From: Actinomycetota bacterium
GTDB lineage: Bacteria; Actinomycetota; Actinomycetes; Streptosporangiales; Streptosporangiaceae
Assembly (NCBI GenBank): GCA_019240215.1
Contig: JAFAYQ010000068.1
Location: 1-43,144, forward strand
Length of the DNA: 43,144 nt
Direction: 5' to 3'
Every line of letters starts with the position of its first letter. Within the stretch, counting starts at the first letter, position 1. The translations under genes and the position numbers were made by a program. Positions 11,985 through 20,800 of this stretch are shown here, in pieces. The notes beneath the pieces were generated by a model. The model saw nothing but the letters and a program-made list of their open reading frames with translations. It made no database searches and was not told the origin of the DNA.

Positions 11985-12141
11985 GTTTGCCCGCAATGTC
12001 ACATTGATGGCACTCTTATGCCCGCGATGTCACATTGCGGCAAACCGGTGCGGGGGGCGGAGTGCGGGGTGCGGGGGGCGGGGGAGCGGGACGGGACCGG
12101 AGCGGGGGGCGGAGTACGGTCCGGGCTTTCCGGTCACGGGA
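11985..12141 (-). repeat. Intergenic repeat element A (19-bp doublet, G-rich tract, core), 3' of era
   Basis: Three parts, in plus-strand order. First, two copies of TGCCCGCRATGTCACATTG (11988-12006 and 12019-12037, 18 of 19 identical, period 31). Each contains the near-palindrome CAATGT-C-ACATTG, and together they are flanked by the inverted pair GTTTGCC/GGCAAAC. Second, a G-rich tract (about 12044-12090). Third, a core of GAGCGGGACGGG, ACCGGAGCGGG, GGAGTACGG and TCCGGTCACGGGA (12084-12141). The core recurs at 35307-35366 with few differences. The core ends 20 nt from the era stop, so on the era transcript the order is core, C-rich tract, doublet. Function unknown. Confidence 0.7.
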
Positions 12142-12161
12142 AATAATGGGCGGCGGGTGAG

Positions 12162-13103
12162 TCAGTCGTAGAAGCCGAGGCGGCGGAGCTCTTTGGGGTT
12201 GCGCTGCCAGTCCTTGGCCACCTTGACGCGGAGGTCGAGGTAGACGTGGGTGCCGAGCAGGGCCTCGATCTGCTGGCGGGCGCGGCTGCCGACGTCCTTC
12301 AGGCGGGCGCCCTTGGTGCCGATGACGATGGCCTTCTGGCTGGGGCGCTCGACGTACATCTCGGCGTAGACGTCGGTCAGGTCCTGCTGGCCGTCCCGCG
12401 GTTTCATCTCCTCGACGACGACCGCGATCGAGTGCGGGAGCTCTTCGCGCACGCCTTCCAGGGCCGCCTCGCGGATCAGTTCGGCGACCAGGAACTCTTC
12501 CGGCTCGTCGGTCAGCTCGCCGTCGGGGTACAGCGGCACGCCCTCGGGCAGGTGCTTGATCAGCACGTCGGACAGCACGTCCAGGTTGTAGCCGGTGACC
12601 GCGGAGACCGGGACCACGTCGGCCCACTCCCCCAGCCCGGCGACGGCCGACAACTGGGCCAGGATGCGGTCGGGGGGCACGCTGTCGGTCTTGGTCACCA
12701 CCGCGACCACCGGGGTGCGCTTGATCGAGGCCAGCTCGCGGGCCAGGTAGCGGTCGCCGGGGCCGATCGGGTCGCCGGCCGGGATGCAGAAGCCGATCAC
12801 GTCGACTTCGGTCAGGGTCGACCGGACCAGGCTGTCGAGCCGTTCGCCGAGCAGGGTGCGCGGCTTGTGCAGGCCGGGCGTGTCGACCAGGATCAGCTGG
12901 GCGTCGGGCCGGTGCACGATGCCACGGATGACCCGGCGAGTGGTCTGCGGGCGGCTGCTGGTGATGGCCACCTTGGCCCCGACCAGGGCGTTCATCAGCG
13001 TGGACTTGCCGACGTTGGGGCGGCCGGCGAACGCGACGAAGCCGGAACGGAAGGGGCGCGCGGGGTCGGCGAGGCTGGAGTTGCCGGTGGGGTTGGGCGG
13101 CAT
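12162..13103 (-). CDS. era: GTPase Era
   Basis: Essential ribosome-biogenesis GTPase that binds the 3' end of 16S rRNA. 313 residues. G1 is GRPNVGKS (27-34), G3 is in LVDTPGLHKP, and G4 is TKTD rather than NKxD, as in other actinobacteria. The C-terminal KH domain has EMYVERPSQKAIVIGTKG and ends in KELRRLGFYD. The ATG start is 5 nt beyond the upstream CDA-like gene's stop with no Shine-Dalgarno, so translation is probably coupled. It is the last gene of the HIT-phoH-ybeY-corC-cda-era run. Confidence 0.95.
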   Translation of the reverse strand: MPPNPTGNSSLADPARPFRSGFVAFAGRPNVGKSTLMNALVGAKVAITSSRPQTTRRVIRGIVHRPDAQLILVDTPGLHKPRTLLGERLDSLVRSTLTEVDVIGFCIPAGDPIGPGDRYLARELASIKRTPVVAVVTKTDSVPPDRILAQLSAVAGLGEWADVVPVSAVTGYNLDVLSDVLIKHLPEGVPLYPDGELTDEPEEFLVAELIREAALEGVREELPHSIAVVVEEMKPRDGQQDLTDVYAEMYVERPSQKAIVIGTKGARLKDVGSRARQQIEALLGTHVYLDLRVKVAKDWQRNPKELRRLGFYD

Positions 13104-13108
13104 GGGAA

Positions 13109-13453
13109 TCAGGGGTTCAGGGTGGCGCGGACGGCGCCGTCCGGGGCGGCCAGGAAGACCGGCGCTCCGGGGCCGAGGTCACGGACGGCGGCCAGGTCGC
13201 CGGGGTCGGGCTGGTCGGCCTCGGTGACCAGGGCGGCCGCTTCCAGGGCGGACGCGCCGCTGGAGACCGCCATCGCCACCGCCAGGCGCAGCGCCGACAG
13301 CTGCAGGGAAGGCAGCGCCACGGCGGCGGCCGCGTAGGTCCGGCCGGTCTCGTCCCGGACGGCCGCCCCTTCGGCCGAGGTGACCCGGGCCCGGGTCGAC
13401 CGGGCCAGCGTAATGATCTTCAGGTCCTCGGGACCCAGCTCCGCGTCGCTCAC
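13109..13453 (-). CDS. Cytidine deaminase-like protein lacking zinc-binding motifs
   Basis: 114 residues that match the small protein annotated as cytidine deaminase between CorC and era in streptomycetes. The region that should carry the catalytic HAE/CAE reads LPSLQLSALRLAVAMAV, and no PCxxC motif is present, so I infer no deaminase activity; the role is unknown. GTG at 13453 is the start. TACACT lies 6 nt upstream of it, and there is no Shine-Dalgarno, so a leaderless transcript starting inside the end of the upstream gene region is possible. A 26-nt gap separates it from the CorC stop. Confidence 0.8.
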   Translation of the reverse strand: MSDAELGPEDLKIITLARSTRARVTSAEGAAVRDETGRTYAAAAVALPSLQLSALRLAVAMAVSSGASALEAAALVTEADQPDPGDLAAVRDLGPGAPVFLAAPDGAVRATLNP

Positions 13454-13459
13454 GCGTCG

Positions 13460-13465
13460 AGTGTA
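13460..13465 (-). promoter_or_regulatory. Possible -10 element for a leaderless CDA-like mRNA
   Basis: TACACT on the minus strand, six bases before the GTG at 13453, which has no ribosome binding site. No clear -35 hexamer. It belongs to a recurring pattern in the window. Confidence 0.35.
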
Positions 13466-13479
13466 GGCGGCCGGGCCGC

Positions 13480-14796
13480 TCAGGAGACCGACCGTTCGGC
13501 TTCGTCGTTCGGCTGGGCCGACTCCGACACCCGCTCGACCAGCACGGTCCCGATCCGGTTGCGGCGGCCGGACAGGTTCTCGGCGGTCAGCCGGAGCCCG
13601 CTGATCGTCCCCTCCGAGCCGGCGATCGGGACCCGGCCGAGGGCGTGCGCGAGCAGGCCGCCGACCGTCTCGACGTCGCCGGCGTCGATGGTGACGTGGA
13701 ACAGCTCGGCCAGTTCGTCGGCCGGCAGCCGGGCGGCGACCCGGGCCACGTCCGGGGACAGCCACTCGATCGGCGGCCGTTCCTGGTCGTACTCGTCGGT
13801 GATCTCGCCGACGATCTCCTCGAGGATGTCCTCGATCGTGACCAGGCCCGCGGTGCCGCCGTACTCGTCGATGACGATCGCCACGTGGATCTGCAGCGAC
13901 TGCATCTGGCGCAGCATCTCGTCGATCGGCTTGCTCTCGGGCACGTAGGTGGCCGGGCGCATGACCTGGGTGACCGGGGTCTCGCCGGCCTCCGGGTGCT
14001 CGTGACTCCAGGCCACGATGTCCTTGAGGTAGGCGATGCCGACCACGTCGTCCTCGTTCTCGCCAGCCACCGGGATGCGGGAGAACCCGCTGCGCAGGTG
14101 CAGCGACAGCGCCTGGTCGACGCTCTTGTCACGGTCGATGAACACCATCTCGGTGCGCGGCACCATCACCTCGCGGACGATGGTGTCGCCCAGCTCGAAC
14201 ACCGAGCGGACCATCTCGCGCTCGCCCGGCTCGATGACGCTGCGCTGCTCGAGGAAGTCGACCAGGCCGCGCAGCTCGGCCTGGCCCCGGGCCGCGTCGC
14301 CGCGGCCCGCGGTGGTGCCGCGGCCGCGGGTGAGCACGCTGCCCGCGGCCACCAGCAGCCGCGGTACCGGGCCGAGGAGCACCCCCAGCGGGTAGAGCAC
14401 GGTGGCGGCGCCGAGGGCGACCCGTTCGGCCCCGCGGCGGCCGAGCGGCACCGGGCTGATCCCGACCACCACGTAGCCGACCACGACCATGACCGCCAGC
14501 GCGATCAGGAAGCCCTTCCAGCCGTCGCCGAACCAGTGCAGGAACGCGGCCACCACCAGCACCGTGGCCGACGTCTCGCACAGCACCCGCAGCAGCAGCA
14601 GGATGTTCAGGTAGCGGGGCAGGTCGGCGAAGACCGCGCTCAGCCGCTTGGAGGCCGGGCGGCCGGGGCCGGCGCTGGTGAGCTGCTCGGCGCCCGCGGC
14701 CGAGAGCCGGGCCAGGGTGGTCTCGGCGCTGGCCCACCAGCCCGCGATCAGCACGAGCACGATGGCGGCCGCCACCAGCCAGCCCTGGGCGGACAT
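13480..14796 (-). CDS. Hemolysin-family membrane protein (CorC/HlyC, DUF21-CBS)
   Basis: 438 residues. The N-terminal DUF21 membrane domain has about three to four hydrophobic segments: AAIVLVLIAGWW, ATVLVVAAFLHW, LIALAVMVVVGYVVVG and LYPLGVLLGPVPRLLVA. Two CBS domains (EVMVPRTEMVFIDRD and VMRPATYVPES ... IVIDEYGGTAGLVTIEDILEEIVGEI) and the C-terminal transporter-associated CorC_HlyC domain follow. Relatives act in magnesium or other cation efflux; 'hemolysin' is a historical name. The start ATG overlaps the ybeY stop (TGATG). The gene sits in the conserved ybeY-corC-cda-era string. Confidence 0.9.
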   Translation of the reverse strand: MSAQGWLVAAAIVLVLIAGWWASAETTLARLSAAGAEQLTSAGPGRPASKRLSAVFADLPRYLNILLLLRVLCETSATVLVVAAFLHWFGDGWKGFLIALAVMVVVGYVVVGISPVPLGRRGAERVALGAATVLYPLGVLLGPVPRLLVAAGSVLTRGRGTTAGRGDAARGQAELRGLVDFLEQRSVIEPGEREMVRSVFELGDTIVREVMVPRTEMVFIDRDKSVDQALSLHLRSGFSRIPVAGENEDDVVGIAYLKDIVAWSHEHPEAGETPVTQVMRPATYVPESKPIDEMLRQMQSLQIHVAIVIDEYGGTAGLVTIEDILEEIVGEITDEYDQERPPIEWLSPDVARVAARLPADELAELFHVTIDAGDVETVGGLLAHALGRVPIAGSEGTISGLRLTAENLSGRRNRIGTVLVERVSESAQPNDEAERSVS

Positions 14797-15302
14797 CAGC
14801 CCGAACCCTCCGGCTGGCTGGTCTCGGCCGGGCCGCTCTTGAGCAACCGGCCCTGGAGGCCGAACATCTCGGCCTTCTCGTCCGGCTCGGCGTGGTCGTA
14901 GCCGAGCAGGTGCAAGATGCCGTGGACCTCGAGCAGCTCGAGCTCGGCCTGGGTGCTGTGGCCCGCCTCGCGGGCCTGGGTGGCCGCCACCTGGGGGCAG
15001 AGCACCACGTCGCCGAGCAGGCCGGGGTCCGGCCCCGGCTCCTCGGCGCCCGCCCGGCCCGCGTTGACCCCGCCCAGGTGCGGCGGCCGCAGCTCGTCCA
15101 TGGGGAACGCCAGCACGTCGGTCGGGCCGGGCTCGCCCATCCAGCGTTCGTGCAGCTCGGTCATGGCCTTTTCGTCCACCAGCAGCACCGACAGCTCGGC
15201 CAGCGGGTGGATGTGCATCTCGTCCAGCACGTGGCGGGCCATGGCGGCCAGCGCGACCTCATCCACGGCCACGCCTGACTCGTTGGCGATGTCGATGCTC
15301 AA
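14796..15302 (-). CDS. ybeY: Endoribonuclease YbeY
   Basis: Metal-dependent endoribonuclease for 16S rRNA 3' maturation and ribosome quality control. 168 residues with the family start [20 protein letters not shown], and the zinc motif [11 protein letters not shown] (three His). The only credible start is TTG at 15302: the frame runs upstream over phoH without another plausible start, and homologues begin at SID. No Shine-Dalgarno lies next to the TTG. GGAGGGGGG sits about 30 nt upstream, and a 19-nt palindrome lies between them. The stop overlaps the CorC start. Confidence 0.92.
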   Translation of the reverse strand: MSIDIANESGVAVDEVALAAMARHVLDEMHIHPLAELSVLLVDEKAMTELHERWMGEPGPTDVLAFPMDELRPPHLGGVNAGRAGAEEPGPDPGLLGDVVLCPQVAATQAREAGHSTQAELELLEVHGILHLLGYDHAEPDEKAEMFGLQGRLLKSGPAETSQPEGSG

Positions 15303-15315
15303 CCGGAGCGCGCGG

Positions 15316-16350
<1,035 letters not shown>

Positions 16351-16439
16351 CTATTCGCTCTCGGAAGTCCAGCGGATCGGCCGCTGCCCGCTTGGCTGGC
16401 ACAGTTCTGCCTGTCCGCTCATGGTATCCGCGCGCGCGG

Positions 16440-16784
16440 TCAGCCTGGTGGCCACTCCAGCGGGCGCCCGCCGAGCAGGTGGGCGTGCACGTGGTGGACG
16501 GTCTGGCCGGCGTCGGGGCCGGTGTTGAACACGACCCGGTAACCGCCGTCAGCCACACCCTCGTCGGCCGCCACCGCCGCCGCCAGCGTGGCGACCTCGT
16601 CGAGCAGGCCGTCGCCGGCCGCCGCGAGCTCGGCCAGGTTGGCGTAGTGTGCGCGCGGGATCACCAGCACGTGGGCCGGTGCTTGCGGGTTGATGTCACG
16701 GAACGCAATCGCCCGCGAGCTTTCACGGACAGTTTTGGCCGGAATCTCGCCGGCGGCGATGCCGCAGAACAGGCAGTCAGACAC
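16440..16784 (-). CDS. HIT-family nucleotide-binding protein
   Basis: 114 residues. The histidine triad is HVHAH (H98, H100, H102) in HVHAHLLGG. An N-terminal zinc pair CLFC (C4, C7) and the typical FRDINPQAPAHVLVIPRAH precede it. Members of the Hint branch hydrolyse AMP-lysine or adenosine phosphoramidates. GTG at 16784 follows TAGGAT by 6 nt and has no Shine-Dalgarno, so a leaderless mRNA is likely. It is the first gene of the phoH-ybeY-era run. A DosR-like box lies about 108 nt upstream. Confidence 0.93.
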   Translation of the reverse strand: MSDCLFCGIAAGEIPAKTVRESSRAIAFRDINPQAPAHVLVIPRAHYANLAELAAAGDGLLDEVATLAAAVAADEGVADGGYRVVFNTGPDAGQTVHHVHAHLLGGRPLEWPPG

Positions 16785-17190
16785 ACGGGGATCCTAGCGC
16801 CGGGCCCGGCCAGGCGCCGTCATCCCAGGTCTAGTGGGACGAAAGCCGGCAAACACCCGATTTTTTGTCGGCATATGTCCAGTTTGGGACCAAAGTCCTC
16901 AGCGAACGGGGTTAGGTCCCGGAATTTATTCTGACTGTGTTCTGAGTCGGGTACCGCGGATAGGCTGGCCACGCGATCCAGGGCGATTTGTGCGACAGTC
17001 CCATGATTGCCAGTTCTGCGGCATCGGGGACGGGGCACGATTACCGCCTCCGGATCGTTGGTCGTCTTGCGCCGGGGAGGCGCTTGGGGGGCGGCCACGG
17101 GATTCGCCAACTCGGGTGGGGTGGGCTAGTTGGACAGTTGTCACTGTCTGAAGATCGAGATGGGCGGGAACTCGGCGGTGAAGATTATCC
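16785..17190. other. 406-bp divergent intergenic region, HIT / sigma factor
   Basis: It contains a possible -10 for HIT (TAGGAT, 16791-16796), an AT patch with TTTTTT at 16861-16866, a DosR-like box (16883-16902), a weaker GGGACGAAAG half-site (16836-16845), and an inverted repeat GACAGT-TGTC-ACTGTC (17132-17147) about 45 nt before the sigma factor start. A 96-codon minus-strand open frame across it lacks coding character. Confidence 0.6.
16883..16902. promoter_or_regulatory. DosR/DevR-like box
   Basis: TTTGGGACCAAAGTCCTCAG matches 16 of 20 positions of the mycobacterial DosR consensus TTSGGGACTWWAGTCCCSAA, including GGGAC and AAAGTCC in correct spacing. It could serve HIT (minus strand) or the sigma factor (plus strand). 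Inference from the motif alone. Confidence 0.5.
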
Positions 17191-17784
17191 ATGTCTCCGG
17201 GTGAACCGGCCAGGGGACCTGCGCGTCCTACTTCTGTGACCGAGACCCTCGTGGCCGGCGCCGTGGTTCGGGCGGCACCGGAAAAGCTGGATATGACCGC
17301 TGACGAAGCGGTGACCCAGCTGTACAGCAACCACTACCGGTCGCTGGTGCGACTGGCCGGGCTGCTGGTCCGCGACGAGCCGACCGCCGAAGAAGTCGTG
17401 CAGGAGTGCTTCATCGCCATGCACGACGGCTGGGGCCGGCTGCGGGAAGAAGACAAGGCGCTGTCCTACCTCAAGCAGGCGGTCGTGAACCGGTCCCGCT
17501 CGGTGCTCCGGCACCGTCAGGTGGTGGACCGCAACGCGCCCAAGCCGGCCCCGGACATGCCCAGCGCCGAGCAGGGTGCCATCACCCTGCTGGAGCGCAG
17601 CGCGGTGATCTCGGCGCTGCGGGCACTGCCGGACCGGCAACGGCAGGCCCTCGTTCTCCGCTACTATGCCGACCTGTCCGAAGCCCAGATCGCCGAGATG
17701 ATGGGCATCAGCAAGGGTGCGGTCAAGAGCCACACCGCGCGCGGCATGTCTTCGCTGCGGGCGGTCCTGGAGAAGACTGCATGA
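17191..17784 (+). CDS. RNA polymerase sigma factor, SigE-family ECF type
   Basis: 197 residues with sigma region 2 (AVTQLYSNHYRSLVRLAGLL ... AEEVVQECFIAMHDGW, about residues 40-80) and region 4 (ALRALPDRQRQALVLRYY ... AQIAEMMGISKGAVKSHTARG, about 140-190) with its helix-turn-helix. This is the actinobacterial SigE-family form, close to SigE-like factors without a classical RseA-type partner. ATG at 17191 is the first start; GTG at 17236 (VTETLVAG) is also possible, and neither has a good Shine-Dalgarno. A membrane protein gene follows after 16 nt, probably its partner. The pair is inverted relative to, and inserted between, rsmE and HIT. Confidence 0.88.
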   Translation: MSPGEPARGPARPTSVTETLVAGAVVRAAPEKLDMTADEAVTQLYSNHYRSLVRLAGLLVRDEPTAEEVVQECFIAMHDGWGRLREEDKALSYLKQAVVNRSRSVLRHRQVVDRNAPKPAPDMPSAEQGAITLLERSAVISALRALPDRQRQALVLRYYADLSEAQIAEMMGISKGAVKSHTARGMSSLRAVLEKTA

Positions 17785-17800
17785 CCGGAGTACTTCCACG

Positions 17801-18877
17801 ATGACCCCATCCGACGACGACTTCAGCTGGCTCCTGCGGCGTGAACTGCACGCCGAGGCGGCCAGGCTGACGCCTGCCCAAGATGGCCTGAGCCAGATCC
17901 GCGGGCAGCTGGGGTCACGGTCGGTTTTCACCCGCTGGTGGGGTGGCGTCCGGGTGGACGCCCAGCGCTACGGCCTGCACGCCCGCCACCTGCTCGCCGA
18001 GGCGGCCGACGGGCTGCTCCGGTCGCTGCGGTGGGTGGCCGGCCGGTCGAGCGAAGCGACCCGGGACGGGGCCCGGCGCGGCATCGTCTGGCTGCGGCCG
18101 GTGGTGGCGCTGGCGGCCGTCTGCATCTTCGCGGGCACCGCGGCCGCCGTCCCCGGGGTGCGGCACGCGATCACGAACATCGGGTCGTCCGGTAACGGCA
18201 GCACCACCTCGGTGAACGGCCAGGGCGGCAGCGGTGGCGGGACCGGCGCGGGCACCGGCATCCGGCAGAGCGGCGGCGGCTCGCCCCAGCCGGGTGGCGG
18301 GACCAGCACCACCGCCAGCCCGAGCCCCGGTTCGACCTGCAGCAGCGTCAAGGCGGTGCCGTCGGTCAAGCCCTCCGGGACCAAGTCCGGCGCGGCCACG
18401 CCGACGCCGACGGTGACCCCGACCGGTTCGGTCAGCGCGACGCCGACCACCACGCCGACGACCACCCCGACTCCGGCCGATTCGACCGGGGCGGGCAGCC
18501 CGACCCCGTCGGACAGCTCGCCGTCCAAGCGCCACCACCCGCACACCGGCGCCACCAGCACGAGCACCAGCACGCAGCTGAGCAACGTTCAGCCGTGCCA
18601 CGGCCCCACCCCGCCGCCGAGCGGTAAGGGGGCGGCCGCTTCGAACGGCGCCTCTCAGCTGCAGACCGCGCTGCCCACCCCGGCGACCGAGGCCCCGGTC
18701 AGCACGCCGAGCACCACCGCGGCGGCGACGCCGACGCAGTCCAGCACGCCGACGGCCACCGCCTCCGGCGCGAGCGACCCGGCCAGCACCAGCAGCACCA
18801 CCAAGTCCGGTTCACCGTGGAGCGCGGGGTTCCAGAAGGCGCGCGGCTGCCGGCACCACCACCAGCTGCACTGCTGA
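17801..18877 (+). CDS. Single-pass membrane protein with Thr/Ser/Pro-rich exterior; putative sigma partner
   Basis: 358 residues, no family recognised. Residues 1-95 are charged and predicted cytoplasmic (MTPSDDDFSWLLRREL). One membrane segment lies at about 97-118 (LRPVVALAAVCIFAGTAAA). The rest is a low-complexity Gly, then Thr/Pro/Ser region, likely exported and possibly glycosylated. Histidine clusters occur at KRHHPHTG, and the protein ends GCRHHHQLHC, a potential metal or redox site with two Cys. The topology and the 16-nt distance from the sigma gene fit a membrane-bound regulator, but no anti-sigma ZAS motif (HxxxCxxC) is visible. The ORF could extend upstream, but ATG 17801 is the first sensible start after the sigma stop. 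Confidence 0.75.
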   Translation: MTPSDDDFSWLLRRELHAEAARLTPAQDGLSQIRGQLGSRSVFTRWWGGVRVDAQRYGLHARHLLAEAADGLLRSLRWVAGRSSEATRDGARRGIVWLRPVVALAAVCIFAGTAAAVPGVRHAITNIGSSGNGSTTSVNGQGGSGGGTGAGTGIRQSGGGSPQPGGGTSTTASPSPGSTCSSVKAVPSVKPSGTKSGAATPTPTVTPTGSVSATPTTTPTTTPTPADSTGAGSPTPSDSSPSKRHHPHTGATSTSTSTQLSNVQPCHGPTPPPSGKGAAASNGASQLQTALPTPATEAPVSTPSTTAAATPTQSSTPTATASGASDPASTSSTTKSGSPWSAGFQKARGCRHHHQLHC

Positions 18878-18904
18878 GCGGGGCGGCCGGGGACCGGGCC
18901 GGGG

Positions 18905-19651
18905 CTACCAACGGCCGGTGCGGGCCATCAGGACGGCGGCGGCGGCCGCGCCCGCGGTCGACGCGCGCAGCACCTCGTCCCCGAGCCGGGTCTCGACCGC
19001 GCCGGCCGCGGTGAACTCCTTCAGCTCGGCCGGGCTGAGGCCGCCCTCGGGGCCGACCACCAGCACCACGTCGCCGTCGCCGTCGCCGGAGCGGGGCAGG
19101 TCCAGCCGGGACAGGGCGGTGGCCGCGCCCGGCTCGAGCAGGATCCCGCGGGCGGCCGCCTGCAGCCGGGCGGCCACCGCGGCCGCCGACGCCAGCTCGG
19201 TGACCTCGGGAATGCGGGCCCGGCGGGCCTGCTTGGCCGCCTCCCGGGCGGCCGACCGCCAGCGGGCCAGCGCCTTGGCGGCGCGGTCGCCGGCCGGCCA
19301 GCGGGCCACGCAGCGCTCGGCCGCGAACGGCACGATCACGTCCACGCCGACCTCGGTCATCGTCTCCACCGCCAGCTCGGCCCGGTCACCCTTGAGCAGC
19401 GCCTGGACGACCACGATCCGCGGGTCGGGCGGGGGTAGCTGGCGGCGGGTCCCGACCCGCAGGGTGACCGAGCCCGCGGCTACCGCGGTGACCACGCACT
19501 CGGCCACCAGGCCGGCCCCGTCGGCCACGTCGACCCGCTCACCAGGGCGGATCCGGCGTACGGTGGCGGCGTGCCGTCCTTCCGGGCCGGTCAGCGTGAC
19601 GACGCTGGCCGACAGGTCGGCGCCGTCGGCCAGGAAGACCGGCGCCGTCAC
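18905..19651 (-). CDS. rsmE: 16S rRNA (uracil1498-N3)-methyltransferase
   Basis: Methylates N3 of U1498 in 16S rRNA using S-adenosylmethionine. 248 residues: N-terminal PUA-like domain (GPEGRHAATVRRIRPGERV) and a SPOUT-class knot with VVLVVGPEGGLSPAELKEF and RLGDEVLRASTAGAAAAAVL. Starts at GTG directly after the dnaJ TAG with no gap, so it is co-translated with the hrcA-dnaJ operon. It converges with the membrane protein gene, 27 nt apart. Confidence 0.94.
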   Translation of the reverse strand: MTAPVFLADGADLSASVVTLTGPEGRHAATVRRIRPGERVDVADGAGLVAECVVTAVAAGSVTLRVGTRRQLPPPDPRIVVVQALLKGDRAELAVETMTEVGVDVIVPFAAERCVARWPAGDRAAKALARWRSAAREAAKQARRARIPEVTELASAAAVAARLQAAARGILLEPGAATALSRLDLPRSGDGDGDVVLVVGPEGGLSPAELKEFTAAGAVETRLGDEVLRASTAGAAAAAVLMARTGRW

Positions 19652-20800
19652 CTAGCGGCCGTTGAAGGCGTCGCGGAGCCGGGAGAAGAACCCGTGGTTG
19701 CCGGGCGAGAACTTGCCCGGCGGGGACTCCTCGCCGCGCAGCTTGGCCAGGTCGCGCAGCAGCTTCTCCTGGTCGGGGTCGAGCCGGGCCGGGGTCTCGA
19801 CCGTCACGTGGATGATCAGGTCGCCGCGGCCCGAGCTGTTCAGGTGCTGCACGCCGTGGTTGTAGAGCGGGATGACCTGGCCCGACTGGGTACCGGGACG
19901 GATGTCGATGTCGGCCGGGCCGTCCAGGCTCTCCACGTTGAGGGTGGCGCCGAGCGCAGCCGCCACCATCGGGATCGTGACCGTGCAGTGCAGGTCGTCG
20001 CCCTGCCGCTCGAAGATCGGATGCGGCCGCTGGGCGATCTCCAGGAACAGGTCACCGGGCGGGCCGCCGCCCGGGCCGACCTCACCCTCGCCGGCCAGCT
20101 GGATGTGGGTGCCGTCCTCGACCCCGGCCGGGATGCGGACCTTGATCGTCCGGCGGGTGCGGACCCGCCCGTCGCCGTCGCACTCCGGGCAGGGCCGGGG
20201 CAGCAGGGTGCCGTAGCCGCCGCAGCGCGGGCAGGGCCGGGAGGTCACCACCTGGCCCAGGAACGAGCGCGCGACCTGGCTGACCTCGCCCCGGCCGCCG
20301 CAGACGTCACAGGTCTCCGGGTGGGTGCCGGGCGCGGTGCCCTCGCCCGAACAGGTCGGGCAGACCACCGCGGTGTCCACGGTCAGCTCGCGGGTGGCGC
20401 CGAACGCGCACTCGGACAGGTCCAGCTCGACCCGGATCGTCGCGTTGCGGCCGCGGCGGGCCCGGCTGCGCGGGCCGCGGGCCGTCCCGGCCCCGGCTCC
20501 GGCCCCGAAGAACGCGTCCATGATGTCGCTGAACGGGAATCCGGGCCCGAACCCGCCGGCCGCGCCCGGGCCGGCGTCGGCGCGGGCGAACGGGTCGGCG
20601 CCCATGTCGTACATCTGGCGCTTCTCCGGGTCGGAGAGCACCTCGTAGGCCTGGGTGATCTCCTTGAACCGCTCCTGGTTCTGCGGGTCCGGGTTCACGT
20701 CAGGATGAAGTTCGCGGGCGAGCCGCCGGTACGCCCTCTTGATCTCGTCCGGCGCCGCGTCCCGACGGACCCCGAGGACGGAGTAATACTCGGTCGCCAC
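19652..20800 (-). CDS. dnaJ: Chaperone DnaJ (second, HrcA-linked copy)
   Basis: Hsp40 co-chaperone that stimulates DnaK ATPase and holds unfolded proteins. 382 residues: J domain with HPD ([12 protein letters not shown]), Gly-rich linker (about 70-105), and a zinc-finger domain with four CxxCxGxG-type repeats ([32 protein letters not shown]). Two C-terminal beta domains follow. Starts at GTG, overlapping the hrcA TAG by one base. It is the DnaJ2 type accompanying hrcA, distinct from the dnaK-operon copy. Confidence 0.96.
   Translation of the reverse strand: MATEYYSVLGVRRDAAPDEIKRAYRRLARELHPDVNPDPQNQERFKEITQAYEVLSDPEKRQMYDMGADPFARADAGPGAAGGFGPGFPFSDIMDAFFGAGAGAGTARGPRSRARRGRNATIRVELDLSECAFGATRELTVDTAVVCPTCSGEGTAPGTHPETCDVCGGRGEVSQVARSFLGQVVTSRPCPRCGGYGTLLPRPCPECDGDGRVRTRRTIKVRIPAGVEDGTHIQLAGEGEVGPGGGPPGDLFLEIAQRPHPIFERQGDDLHCTVTIPMVAAALGATLNVESLDGPADIDIRPGTQSGQVIPLYNHGVQHLNSSGRGDLIIHVTVETPARLDPDQEKLLRDLAKLRGEESPPGKFSPGNHGFFSRLRDAFNGR

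Noticed and set aside
16820..17110. 96-codon minus-strand frame upstream of HIT
   Set aside because: No third-position GC bias, no ribosome binding site and no recognisable motif. It spans the regulatory region.
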